NCBI GenBank assembly: GCA_026388715.1
Contig: JAPLJF010000021.1
Span: forward strand, 36,278 to 100,277
DNA length: 64,000 bases
Direction: 5' to 3'
From: Deltaproteobacteria bacterium
GTDB lineage: Bacteria > Desulfobacterota > Desulfobulbia > Desulfobulbales > Desulfocapsaceae
Shown: one piece after another, positions 10,323 through 19,600 of the stretch
How positions within the stretch are numbered: the stretch's first letter is position 1
Layout: every line of letters starts with the position of its first letter
Made by a program: the position numbers and the translations under genes
The notes under the pieces: model-generated
What the model saw: the letters and a program-made list of their open reading frames with translations, nothing else
Databases searched by the model: none
What the model was told of the DNA's origin: nothing

Positions 10323-11030
10323 TCAAATAAAAGGCCGGGCGATGAAATAGATCCCAATCCCGCCGATCAACACACCAGCTCCCCGTTTGAACCATCCCCC
10401 GGCCCGTTGCATGGCGCTGTTTTCAATCAACTTCCTGATCAGGGCAGTCGAGCTGCCGGCCACGGCAATGGGCAGGCAATGACCAGCCGCAAACATGGTG
10501 ATCAGCAGCAGGCCGGTGACGATCTTTTCCTGAACGGTGATGATGGCGAGCAGCGGCGCGATGAAGCCGAAGGTGCAGGAGCCGGACAGAATGCCGTAGG
10601 CCAGCCCGAGGATCAAGGCGCCGCCCGCCCCTTTGATCCGCAGTTTGGCCAGAAGTCCGCCGCCGGGCAGGGAACATTTGCTCGTCGTTCCCAGCATGTC
10701 AAAGGCGACCCAGATGAGCAGCAGGCCCATGGGAATGGTCCAGTACGGACCTACATCTCCCAGCATCCGGCCAAGCAGGGCGCAGAGCAACCCGATCATG
10801 GCTATAGTCAGGAAGAGCCCCAGGCTGAAGAGGAGGGCGAACATGGCCGCCCTCCTGCCTTCAACTATCTTCTGTTGGCCGCCCACATAGGCGATAATGA
10901 GGGGGATGGAGGCGAGATGGCAGGGGCTGAACAGAACGCTCACCATCCCCCAGAGAAAGCTGCCCACAAGCGCTAGGCCGATGGAACCCGTCATCCAGCC
11001 GTTGACCATGAGAAAGAGTTGGTCAAGCAT
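10323..11030 (-). CDS. ccdA: CcdA/DsbD-type thiol-electron membrane transporter
   Basis: Inner-membrane protein of 235 residues with six predicted helices. The family hallmark is visible as two cysteine sites: SVLFSPCHLASIPLI in the first repeat and ILSGSCTFGFIAPLL in the second, which shuttle electrons from cytoplasmic thioredoxin to the periplasm. The ATG at 11030 comes one base after the stop of the exported thioredoxin gene (TAACATG), so the two are coupled. It probably reduces that thioredoxin and hence other periplasmic thiols. The C-terminus ends IGIYFIARPFI. Confidence 0.88.
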   Translation of the reverse strand: MLDQLFLMVNGWMTGSIGLALVGSFLWGMVSVLFSPCHLASIPLIIAYVGGQQKIVEGRRAAMFALLFSLGLFLTIAMIGLLCALLGRMLGDVGPYWTIPMGLLLIWVAFDMLGTTSKCSLPGGGLLAKLRIKGAGGALILGLAYGILSGSCTFGFIAPLLAIITVQEKIVTGLLLITMFAAGHCLPIAVAGSSTALIRKLIENSAMQRAGGWFKRGAGVLIGGIGIYFIARPFI

Positions 11031-11031
11031 G

Positions 11032-11415
11032 TTATTTCTGCTCCAGCATGGTTTCGAGACGGTCGATGATGACCTGTTTTTCGAGAAAACCGCTATGACG
11101 GTATACTTCTTTACCGCTCCGGTCAAAAAAGATCTGGGTCGGGATCACGCTCACCCCGAACCGTTTCCCTTCATCTTCATTCTGCCAGACATCAATAAAG
11201 ATGATAGCGGCCTTTCCTTTGTATTCTTTTTCCAGTTCTTCCAGGATCGGGGCCATCATCTTGCAGGGAATGCAGGAGTGAGCGCCCAGATCCACCATGG
11301 TGACCATGCCTGGAACCGGGGCTGTGGCAGCCGCCCGGCTGTCAGAGACATGGATAATGACGATGGCAGCCAGCAGCAAAGTAAATCGGCCAAAAGTTTT
11401 CATAAAAGTTTTCAT
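11032..11415 (-). CDS. exported thioredoxin-fold protein
   Basis: A 127-residue protein with an N-terminal signal or anchor (FGRFTLLLAAIVIIHVSDSRA) and a thioredoxin domain. The active site is HSCIPCKMMAP (CIPC rather than CGPC), and the cis-proline loop is SVIPTQIFFDRSG. The ATG at 11415 has AGGAGG six bases upstream; a second in-frame ATG four codons later is less well placed. The adjacent CcdA would keep it reduced in the periplasm. It may serve the rhodanese at 12583-14352 or an oxyanion reduction path (inference). Confidence 0.88.
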   Translation of the reverse strand: MKTFMKTFGRFTLLLAAIVIIHVSDSRAAATAPVPGMVTMVDLGAHSCIPCKMMAPILEELEKEYKGKAAIIFIDVWQNEDEGKRFGVSVIPTQIFFDRSGKEVYRHSGFLEKQVIIDRLETMLEQK

Positions 11416-11500
11416 AAAATCCTCCTTTGGTTTACAAAAAAACGCTCCTCCCGCGAAGGGGAAGCTGCATACGACGCATTTGAGTGCGCCGTTGTATAAG

Positions 11501-12502
11501 TTAGTGATGAAGTCCTTGGCATTGTTGCCCCGTCACAGTTCGGCAAGTCTGATCAGGCTCACTGGTGTTCCGTTTCGGCCAGCAGCAGCCCTGGCTTGTG
11601 CTGTTGACATGGCAGACGCCGCTTACGTCCTCCCGTTCAATTTGAATGGTGGTGTGGTGGATTGCAAAGTCGTGGTGGAGATGTTCGGCGGTCTCGTGCA
11701 GAAAGGCATCATCGCCGCCTGCTGGCATGACCAGATGAGCTGTCAGAACGTTTTCCGTGGTGCTGGCCGCCCAGATATGGAGATCGTGGACGCACTGCAC
11801 CCCTGGTAGCCCGGTGAGATAGTCGAGCACCGCCTCGGCCTCGATATGCTCTGGCACCCCGGCCATGGTGAGGTGGAGCGAATCTTTGAGCAGGCCCCAG
11901 CCTGCGATGAGCACCACGAGGGCGATGGCAATCGAAATCAGCGGGTCGAGCCAGTTCCAGCCGGTGGCCATGATGGCGAATCCGGCGGCCACCACTCCGG
12001 CTGAAACGGCGGCGTCGGCTGCCATGTGCAGGAAGGCCCCTTTGATGTTGAGATCGTTTTTCCGGCCCGCCATGAACAGAAGGGCGGTGGCGGTGTTGAT
12101 CACCACACCGATGGCGGCGACCACGGTGATAGCCATGCCGTTGACCTCGGCCGGGGCGCGCAGGCGGCCCACCGCCTCCCAGAGGATGACCCCGATGGCG
12201 GCATAAAGAAACAGGGTGCTGCCCAGGGAGACCAGGATGGTACCCTTTTTGAAGCCATAGGTGTGCCGGGCCGTGGCCCCGCGTCTGGCCATGATCATGC
12301 TGCCCCAGGCCAGGAGCAGGGCCATAACGTCGCTCAGGTTATGCCCGGCGTCGGCCATCAGCGCCAGGGAGTTGGCCATAAAGCCGTAGCCCCCCTCCAC
12401 CAGGACAAAGATCAGGTTCAGCGCCGTGCCAATGGCAAAGGCCCGGCTGAAGTCGGCAGGGGCGTGGTCGTGCCCATGGTGGTCGTGATTATGATGCGTC
12501 AT
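11501..12502 (-). CDS. czcD: cation diffusion facilitator (Zn/Cd/Co exporter)
   Basis: A 333-residue CDF protein: a His-rich N-terminus (HHNHDHHGHDHAP), six membrane helices with metal-site residues in LMADAGHNLSDV and FLHMAADAAVSAG, and a cytoplasmic C-terminal domain ending with the usual HHTTIQIE. Beyond this lies an unusual tail of about 45 residues with five cysteines, starting GVCHVNS. It exports divalent metals by proton exchange. It stands downstream of the rhodanese gene on the same strand, separated by a hairpin. Confidence 0.9.
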   Translation of the reverse strand: MTHHNHDHHGHDHAPADFSRAFAIGTALNLIFVLVEGGYGFMANSLALMADAGHNLSDVMALLLAWGSMIMARRGATARHTYGFKKGTILVSLGSTLFLYAAIGVILWEAVGRLRAPAEVNGMAITVVAAIGVVINTATALLFMAGRKNDLNIKGAFLHMAADAAVSAGVVAAGFAIMATGWNWLDPLISIAIALVVLIAGWGLLKDSLHLTMAGVPEHIEAEAVLDYLTGLPGVQCVHDLHIWAASTTENVLTAHLVMPAGGDDAFLHETAEHLHHDFAIHHTTIQIEREDVSGVCHVNSTSQGCCWPKRNTSEPDQTCRTVTGQQCQGLHH

Positions 12503-12530
12503 TGAAAATCACCCGCAAAGAAGTTTTTTC

Positions 12531-12563
12531 GCATACCCTGCATTGTAGTAATACAGGGTATGC
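12531..12563. promoter_or_regulatory. perfect inverted repeat between rhodanese and CDF genes
   Basis: GCATACCCTG (12531-12540) and CAGGGTATGC (12554-12563) form a 10-bp perfect stem with a 13-base loop. It lacks a T-run on the minus (gene) strand, so an operator upstream of the CDF gene or an mRNA hairpin is as likely as a terminator. Confidence 0.45.
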
Positions 12564-12582
12564 ATATTGTCCTGTTTTTTGT

Positions 12583-14352
12583 CTATTGCAGTCGATATGA
12601 GCGGTCTTCTGCCATGATCTTGTCGGCGTTTCCGTTGTAATCAGGGGTCGTATTAACCTCCGGCCAGTCGGTATCTTTATTGTAGGTCTGATATCGTGTC
12701 GGGTCGTTGATCGTTGCTGATGGCCTGAAGACAACGTGTTCGGAGCGGTGGATAGTATCCCAGCGGAGATTGCCCATTAAACTTCCGCCAGGCTTGACCT
12801 GAGAGGCGGGAGCTGGCTTGCCGGTGGCTGCATTGATAAATTCCTTCCCGTTCCACTCCAGGTAGTTATTCATGCCGTCAAAAACGTAGAGCGCAGGCAT
12901 CATGGCGGGGTAGCCGGGATAGACCAGCTGGTTGTCTTTTCTGACGTAAGTGGTGTCTGCTGGTTCGAAGGCAGTCAGGTTTGACCACTCCATCCACGAG
13001 CCGTCATATATCCTGACATTCGTAAAACCGCAGATCTCGTGCAGGGCGTAAAAATAGAAGGATGAGAGTGCTCCGGAATTACAGTAGAGGATGACCGGTT
13101 TCGTGCCGTCGATCCCCGCTTTGGCGAAGAGGGCGAGGAGTTCCGTCTTGCTCTTGAAACGGTTGTCAGGACCGACCAGCATGGGGACGGTGATGTTGTA
13201 GACCGCAGTTTTGGTGAGATGAGCGCCCTTGATAATCCCCTCAAAGGCGGCGCTCTTTATGCTGATCGGGATGGCGAAATGATCCACAGTGGGGGTGCTG
13301 TGGATCCCCAGGTAGGGATTGGGGAACTGGATGGGTGGATTGACTTTCATGTCAAAGGGGGCGCGTGGTACTTTGCCGTCATTGGCTGCCGCGGCGAAGA
13401 ACATCTCGCTCAGATTGAAGACTGCTTTGTCCGAATGGCGGGTGAAGAGTTTATTGACTGGATTGTAGCTGAATCCTGGCACCTGATATAGGTCTGGAAC
13501 ACCGTCGCTGCCCGCCGCGCCGTCCTTGTTCAGTTCATCCTTTAGATAAAAGGCGGCCGGCGGCTGGCGGTTATCCAGCAGATAGATGTCGCCATTACTG
13601 GTCTTGTTGGTGTCAACCAGGGAGATCATTTCTTCCAGGCTCACCCGGACATCAAGATGTTTGGGGGTAAGACCGGCGACGCTGATCTTCGAGGGAGTTA
13701 CAGTGGGTGTCTTTGTCCCTTTTTCCAGGGGGTAGCCGGCAAAGGCGTACCCTTTGTTGCTGCCGTCCAGCAGTTTTATTTTTTCCTGGGGAAATCCCCA
13801 ATAATAGAGGGTCCACCACAGACGCGCGCCGCAGACCATCCACGGGTTTTGCTGGGAACTGGTGAGGACCAGCACGTCGTCGGGGGTGATTCCGAGCCCC
13901 TGGAGCATGGCATCAAACTGGGCGCCGTCGGCGACCTCATGTTCGGTCTTGATGGGGCCTTCACTCCGAACGGCCACTTCGCCTCCTGAATGAGATGCCA
14001 GATAAAGCGCCCCAGGGATATGTCCCAGGGCGCCCTTCCGGTCAAGCTGAAGAATCAGCTCGTACTGGGGGGAGTGTTCGCCAAACTTACGGACGGTCAT
14101 CTGCTTTACTGCTTCCGTGTCTCCGGCGAACCATGAGTCCTTTTCAGATTGATTGGGGGTCACATCAATGACCACGACCCGCTCTCCCTTTTCGGTGCGG
14201 GAGCCATTGTCTAGCCATTGTTTCAATTGCGCCGGTTCGATAAGTGAGTCTCCCGACGCTGCCTGCACAGGCAGTACAGGCCGTATAACGCAAAATAGAA
14301 GAAAAAAGAGGATAATTGGGAACAGCTTGGTTCTCTTTAAGAAAATGTCCAT
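12583..14352 (-). CDS. large exported tandem-rhodanese protein
   Basis: A 589-residue protein with a signal peptide (FPIILFFLLFCVIRPVLPVQA) and two rhodanese-type domains. The first (about 35-205, VVVIDVTPNQ ... GHIPGALYLAS ... SSQQNPWMVCGARLWW) lacks a normal active-site loop. The second (about 230-455) has a catalytic-type loop with Cys424 in LYCNSGALSS. An extra C-terminal part of about 130 residues follows. It recalls the ExtH-type rhodaneses linked to selenite and tellurite handling in Geobacter. It is likely periplasmic and may move sulfane sulfur or selenium. Confidence 0.8.
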   Translation of the reverse strand: MDIFLKRTKLFPIILFFLLFCVIRPVLPVQAASGDSLIEPAQLKQWLDNGSRTEKGERVVVIDVTPNQSEKDSWFAGDTEAVKQMTVRKFGEHSPQYELILQLDRKGALGHIPGALYLASHSGGEVAVRSEGPIKTEHEVADGAQFDAMLQGLGITPDDVLVLTSSQQNPWMVCGARLWWTLYYWGFPQEKIKLLDGSNKGYAFAGYPLEKGTKTPTVTPSKISVAGLTPKHLDVRVSLEEMISLVDTNKTSNGDIYLLDNRQPPAAFYLKDELNKDGAAGSDGVPDLYQVPGFSYNPVNKLFTRHSDKAVFNLSEMFFAAAANDGKVPRAPFDMKVNPPIQFPNPYLGIHSTPTVDHFAIPISIKSAAFEGIIKGAHLTKTAVYNITVPMLVGPDNRFKSKTELLALFAKAGIDGTKPVILYCNSGALSSFYFYALHEICGFTNVRIYDGSWMEWSNLTAFEPADTTYVRKDNQLVYPGYPAMMPALYVFDGMNNYLEWNGKEFINAATGKPAPASQVKPGGSLMGNLRWDTIHRSEHVVFRPSATINDPTRYQTYNKDTDWPEVNTTPDYNGNADKIMAEDRSYRLQ

Positions 14353-14389
14353 TGCAATGTCCTTATGTAAGTTTTTTTAGGGTTGAAAA

Positions 14390-15400
14390 TTATCCCAGCA
14401 TGAATCCTTTGTTGAACAAGGTCAGACAGGCATCAACAACTTCAGGGTCATAACGGCGGCCTCTGTATTCTTTTATCTCCGCCAGGGCCGGGGCAATCCC
14501 GTTGGCCGGCCGGTATGGCCGATATGAGGCCATCGCCTCAACGACATCAGCCACCGTCAGGATTCTCGCTTCCAGGAGTATTACCTCGCCCGCAAGTCCC
14601 AACGGGTAGCCGGTGCCATCCATCCGCTCGTGGTGCTGTTGGACGATGCGGGCAATCGGCCAGCAGCATTCGATCCCCGCCAGTATTTCATAACCTGCCT
14701 GGGAATGGGTCTTGATGAGACTCATCTCGATTTCCGACAGCCGTCCCGGTTTGCTGAGAATCTCGGCCGGGACGGAGAGCTTGCCGATGTCGTGGACGAT
14801 CGCAGCCGTGCGAATACCGTTGATCTGTTCCGTCGGCAGCCCCATTTCGCCGGCGATGGCGCAGGCCAAGCGGGCGACACGCTGCTGATGTCCGGCGGTG
14901 TAGGGATCTCTCTTTTCCACGGCTGAGGCCAGTGCATGGATCATTTCGTCAAACAGCCTCTCCGACTTTTGCAGGCTCTCGCGCAGCGCTTCTTCCATCC
15001 GCTTGCGTTCGCTGACATCGGCCACCACCGCCATGAGCCCGAAAATGACGCCGGACCGGTCACGGAGGGGGGCCGTCGAAACACTGATGTCAACGGGTGA
15101 GCCGTTTTTTTTACGGACGCGCACTTCCATGCCGGTGTAAACCTCTCCGGCCAGGGCGCGATCCCGCAACTGCCGGAACTTTTTCCCCTGCTTCTCTGGA
15201 ACGATGGGGTTTTTCTGACCTATGACCTCCTGTTCATCCCAGCCGAACAGACCTTCGGCTGCCTTGTTCCAGACCAGAACCGAAGCTTTCCGGTCAACGG
15301 CAAAGATCGCCAGCGGCGATCCCTGTACCAGCGACCAGAGGGTCTGGAGGCCGATTTGCTCCGCGGTCATCCGCTGTGTTCCGGCAGTTTCCTGGCGCAT
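14390..15400 (-). CDS. PAS domain plus HD-GYP phosphodiesterase
   Basis: A 336-residue signalling protein without membrane segments. The PAS domain (about 20-135) includes GSPLAIFAVDRKASVLVWN and FGLMAVVADVSERKRMEE. The HD-GYP domain (about 150-336) shows TAGHQQRVARLA, the metal site VHDIGKL and the hallmark HHERMDGTGYP, so it probably hydrolyses cyclic di-GMP. It starts six bases after the CMD-family gene on the same strand and ends 37 bases before the rhodanese gene, so all three may share a transcript. A second start at residue 11 is possible. Confidence 0.9.
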   Translation of the reverse strand: MRQETAGTQRMTAEQIGLQTLWSLVQGSPLAIFAVDRKASVLVWNKAAEGLFGWDEQEVIGQKNPIVPEKQGKKFRQLRDRALAGEVYTGMEVRVRKKNGSPVDISVSTAPLRDRSGVIFGLMAVVADVSERKRMEEALRESLQKSERLFDEMIHALASAVEKRDPYTAGHQQRVARLACAIAGEMGLPTEQINGIRTAAIVHDIGKLSVPAEILSKPGRLSEIEMSLIKTHSQAGYEILAGIECCWPIARIVQQHHERMDGTGYPLGLAGEVILLEARILTVADVVEAMASYRPYRPANGIAPALAEIKEYRGRRYDPEVVDACLTLFNKGFMLG

Positions 15401-15406
15401 ACCGGT

Positions 15407-15760
15407 CTATTTGTTGTTTGCCAGCCACTCGAAGGCCTGCATTGAACTTGCCATTGCGGTTGCTGACTTGGCGAACCTGGCGACCGCGAAGGCCTCAATA
15501 ATTTCCTCTGTGGTGGCGCCGGCTTTTTTGGCGTGTTTGGCGTTATTGAGAATACAGGCCGGTGAATCGAGCGCGATGCCAACTGACATGGCGATCAAGG
15601 CCTTGTACTTTTGAGGAATCGCCGCACCGCTGAAAGCGGATTGCCGTTCAGAGACAAGCTGCATGACCTGCCCCTCGTCAAGCTGCCCCAGCAGTTCCAA
15701 CGGTCTCGGCACTTCTCCATTTTCTTTTTTGATATTTTCCATCAATTCATTGAAATTCAT
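15407..15760 (-). CDS. carboxymuconolactone decarboxylase/AhpD-like protein
   Basis: A 117-residue all-helical protein of the CMD family. AhpD-like members use an E-x(n)-CxxC-x(n)-H site; here the region reads SPACILNNAKHAKKAGAT, with only Cys69 and His76. The second cysteine is missing, so a normal thiol-disulfide peroxidase role is doubtful. It is preceded by AAAAGGAG and followed after six bases by the HD-GYP gene. Function is unassigned, possibly oxidative-stress or small-molecule binding. Confidence 0.8.
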   Translation of the reverse strand: MNFNELMENIKKENGEVPRPLELLGQLDEGQVMQLVSERQSAFSGAAIPQKYKALIAMSVGIALDSPACILNNAKHAKKAGATTEEIIEAFAVARFAKSATAMASSMQAFEWLANNK

Positions 15761-15893
15761 GATAAAATCTCCTTTTTGTTGTTGTAGTGTTTCTTTACGT
15801 TATAGTCTCAATTTAATTTCCTGATTGTTCACCGTTAAATTTTTCATGTCTCCACTGACGCGATCTCTCTCCAGGATGCCCTGTGCTCGCAGG

Positions 15894-16502
15894 TCATGCC
15901 GTCTTTTCCCTGCTTTTGCCATTATTCTGATGCGCGTAAATCAGCACCGCAAAGAACACGCCTCCCTGGATGAAACCGAGCAGGGCCTCGATCCCGGCGG
16001 CCAGCATGGCGTTGAGGGTTTGGGGAATCCACTCGCCAAGCCCGAGCGTGGTGAACAGTTCCATCGAAATGTAGAGCGCTACACGCAGGCTGTGCCCTTG
16101 CATGGCCTGCATCTGTTGAGCAGCGGCAGCGCCGTTGTACCGGAACAGATCGAATACCCCGAACAGGTCGTAGAGCAGCGCAAAAAACAGCAGCGTGATC
16201 GCCGTGATCTCCAGATAGAGAAGCACGATGTGCAAGAGGTCGAGGTGCATCGATCTGTGCTTGCGCGAGACGTAGAACAACATCAGATCGAGCAGGGCAA
16301 GGCGTACCACGACGATGTAGATTAGATAGGCAGACAACAGATCGTCGTGGTACTGGGCAAACTGCGCCGGGGCCGCTGCCCGTAACCACCAGCCGGCGGC
16401 CAGCGGCATGAGCAGCAACGGCATGATAAAAGGCAGAAAGGGAATCGTCGGCTCGATGCACGACTGAACAACCCGCCAGGCGCGTGTGCTGAGAGTTGGC
16501 AT
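15894..16502 (-). CDS. membrane protein with ion-channel-like pore
   Basis: A 202-residue protein with about five membrane helices. The last two flank a re-entrant segment ISMELFTTLGLGEWIP, which sits where K+ channels have the TVGYGD filter but reads TLGLGE. The following helix AGIEALLGFIQGGVFFAVLIYA is typical of two-helix ion channels (Ion_trans_2). The ATG at 16502 has GAGGA nine bases upstream; an upstream TTG is badly spaced. It may be a channel of altered selectivity. It stands alone between the RND operon and the CMD gene. Confidence 0.65.
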   Translation of the reverse strand: MPTLSTRAWRVVQSCIEPTIPFLPFIMPLLLMPLAAGWWLRAAAPAQFAQYHDDLLSAYLIYIVVVRLALLDLMLFYVSRKHRSMHLDLLHIVLLYLEITAITLLFFALLYDLFGVFDLFRYNGAAAAQQMQAMQGHSLRVALYISMELFTTLGLGEWIPQTLNAMLAAGIEALLGFIQGGVFFAVLIYAHQNNGKSREKTA

Positions 16503-16624
16503 GTTCAATATTCCTCATAGAAATCAATCTCTTTATGGATGATCTTGGCTGACATGTTCATATCACGTTTGATCGGTTTCGTGCCATTGTCTGTCCCGGT
16601 GATCCAAGAGTTGCAGTCCAAGGG

Positions 16625-16665
16625 CGGGCAGAGGTCGGCAAAGTGGTAAGGCTGATCTCTGCCCG
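16625..16665. repeat. imperfect 12-bp inverted repeat downstream of the RND operon
   Basis: CGGGCAGAGGTC (16625-16636) pairs with GATCTCTGCCCG (16654-16665), with one G-T mismatch and a 17-base loop. It follows the stop of the RND gene by about 23 bases. It has no T-tail on the minus strand, but the position suits a terminator or mRNA 3' hairpin. Confidence 0.4.
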
Positions 16666-16687
16666 CGCGCAAGACAGAAACGTTTTT

Positions 16688-19600
16688 TTATAGGTCATCT
16701 CCTTTGGGTTGTTGTCGCGCGTCTTTTCTTTCCACGGAATAGGCGAACATTGGGATGTAGATCAGGGTCAGGATGGTTCCGATGATTAGTCCGCCAATGG
16801 CGACATCGGCCAGCGGTGACAATTTTTCCAGCCCCACGGCCCATTCGAAGGCAATCGGGATCATGCCGGCGATCGTGCCGAAGGCGGTCATCAAGACCGG
16901 CCGGAACCTTACCCGGACTGATTCAATCGCCGATTCGAAGGGCGACTCGCCACGCCTGCGGTGCTGCTGGTAGAAATCGATCAGCAACACCGAGTTTTTG
17001 ATGATGATGCCGAAAAGCAGCATGATTCCGATCATGCTCGGCATGCAGCTCGGCTTGTTGAAGGCGAGCATACCCCAGGAGGCGCCGATCATGGACAGCG
17101 GCAGGACCAGGACCATGACCATGGCCATGCGTGTTGACTGATAGATGGCCACCAGACAGAGCAGGAGCAGAACCACCCCGATGCCGATGGCCCTGATCAT
17201 CCGCGCGAAGCTGTCCTGCATCTGGAAGATATCGCCCTGCTGGTCGATCTTGACCCCGGTGATTCCCGCTTTTTTCACCGCCGCCACGGTATCGGCGGTC
17301 AGGATGGAGACGGGCCGGGTGCGGCGGTAGCCGGAGACATCGACCGAGTAGAGCATCTGGTTGCGCTCGATCTTGCTGGCGGTGAAATCGTAGGAGATTG
17401 TCGCGAGCGAGGCAAGGGGCACCGGCCCTTTGGCGGTCTGGATGGGGATGAGTTTGAGATTTTCCAGATTGTCGTCAAAACCATGATCGAAATAGAGGCG
17501 GACGAACTGGGTGTCCATGGAGACCAGATTACCGCTTAAGGCCACCGGGATACCGGCCAGGGGCAGCTGGGCGGCGATGGCAGCCGGGGTCAACCCATAG
17601 TCCAGGGCCCGATTGGTGTCGATCTCCAGCCGCGCCTCGGTAAAATCGTTGTCCCAACTGCTGTTCACCGAGGTGAAACCCTTGACCGTAGCCATGGCAG
17701 CGGCCGCCTTTTTCGCCGCCGCTGGCAGGAGGTGGTAATCCTCGGCATAGAGCCGGGTATCCACCGGCGCCTTGATAGAGCTCATGGCGCTGGCCCCGAA
17801 ATCATAGACATCCACCGCCTGAACATTGGTCAGGGCCATCAGTTTTTCGCGGATCTCGTCCTCGATTTTCCAGATGTCCTTTTTGCGTTCAAAGCGGTTG
17901 ATGCAGTTGATAGTCATCTTCGCCTCTGTCGGCAGCGACCCGGAGCCAAGAGAAAGCACCCCCGGCTCCGAGCCGAAGGTGACGGAACTCATTGTAACCT
18001 CGGGTTGGGTATGCAGCCAGGTGAGAAAAGGCGCCAGTCGCTGCTCCGCTGTATCCACCGTCTCGTTGGCCGAGAATTTCAGCTGGGCCTTGATGATCCC
18101 GGTATCCATGGGCGGCATCAGATCCTTGCCGATGACCGGCATGATATTTTTCATGCTGAGCACCAGGATCACAATTACCCCCAGGGTCATGAGCACCCGC
18201 CGCAACACCGACCGGCCGCCAGCGGAAAATTGCAGGATGGCGACATAGGGACCGATCAGGCGGCCGAATGTATTTTCATAAAGTTTTTCCAGCCAGAGCT
18301 CCACTCTCATCTTTTTATGGCCCTTGCGGTAGAGGAAGAAAGAGATGCTGGGAATGAAGGTGATGGAGAGAAAATAGGAGACCAGCAGGGCGATGATCAG
18401 GGTGGAGATCAGGTGTCGGTAGATCTGCTGGGGAAAATCGCCGACAAAAAGAAAGGGAAACATGATGGCGATGGTGGCAACCGTGCCGGCGAAGACCGGC
18501 CCCACCACTTCCTTGGTGCCTTGAATGATGGCTGTTTCCAGATCCTGCTTCATCTCTTTGAGGTGGCGCTCGATATTCTCCAGCACAACCACCGCGTCGT
18601 CCACCAGCATACCGAGTGCCAGGATGATGGCGGTATAGACGACGATATTGAGGTCGCCGCCCATGAGCCAGCGGATAGCGATGGTGCCGAAAAAGACCAT
18701 GGGGATGGAGACGAGCGCCGCGATTATCGCCCGGAAATTGCCCAGGAAAAGCAGGATCACCAGCAAAGTGAAGATGATGGCGTCGCGCAGGGCCTCCAGC
18801 ATGTTGGTGTTGGCGGTCTCGATCAGGATGCGCTGCGTGTCGGCGAGCTGAAAGTCGATATTCCGGTAACGGCTTTTCAGCTTTTCGATCTCGGCCCGGC
18901 CAGCTTTGGAGGTGTCCAGCACCGAGCCGCCCGGTGCTCGCTGGATGGCGACTGCGATGGCGGGCTGGCCGTTGCCGAGGTAGCCGGAGAAGCGGGTCTG
19001 GTGCCGCCAGTCGATGGTAGCAATATCTCCCAGGCGGACATTGGGGGCGACGGTCAAGAGGCGCAGTTCGTCCACTCGGTCCTGTTCGCCGTAGAAGGTG
19101 AGGGTGTAAAAGGAGTCGGCCCCCTTGGCAAAGCCCACAGGCACATCACGGTCGAGGGCGGAAATGGTGGCGGCGATTTTATCGAGGACAACGCCATGAG
19201 CCTTGGCCTTGAAGGGATCAACCCGGATGGTGATGGCGGACTGGTAGCCGCCGAATACCTCGACATTACCGATCGCCGAGGTTCTCAGCAGGGCCGGCTT
19301 GATGTCGCTGTCAACAATCTTGCGGATATCCTCCACGGCCAGCGTATCGCCTTTCGGGGTCAGGGCGAAGACATCCACCGGCAGGGTGAAGGCGCCGGTG
19401 GTGTAGATGGAGGGGTTGGTCCCGGCGGGCAGTTTGCCCCGCACCTTGTTGATGGCATTGTTCACATCCACCGCCGCTGGATCCAGTCCCTTCGCGTATT
19501 CAAACTCGGCGGTGACAATGGACATACCGGCGATGTTGGTGGAGCTGACCTGGCGGATCAACGCCAGCGAGGAAAGCTCCATCTCAATGGGCTTGCTCAC

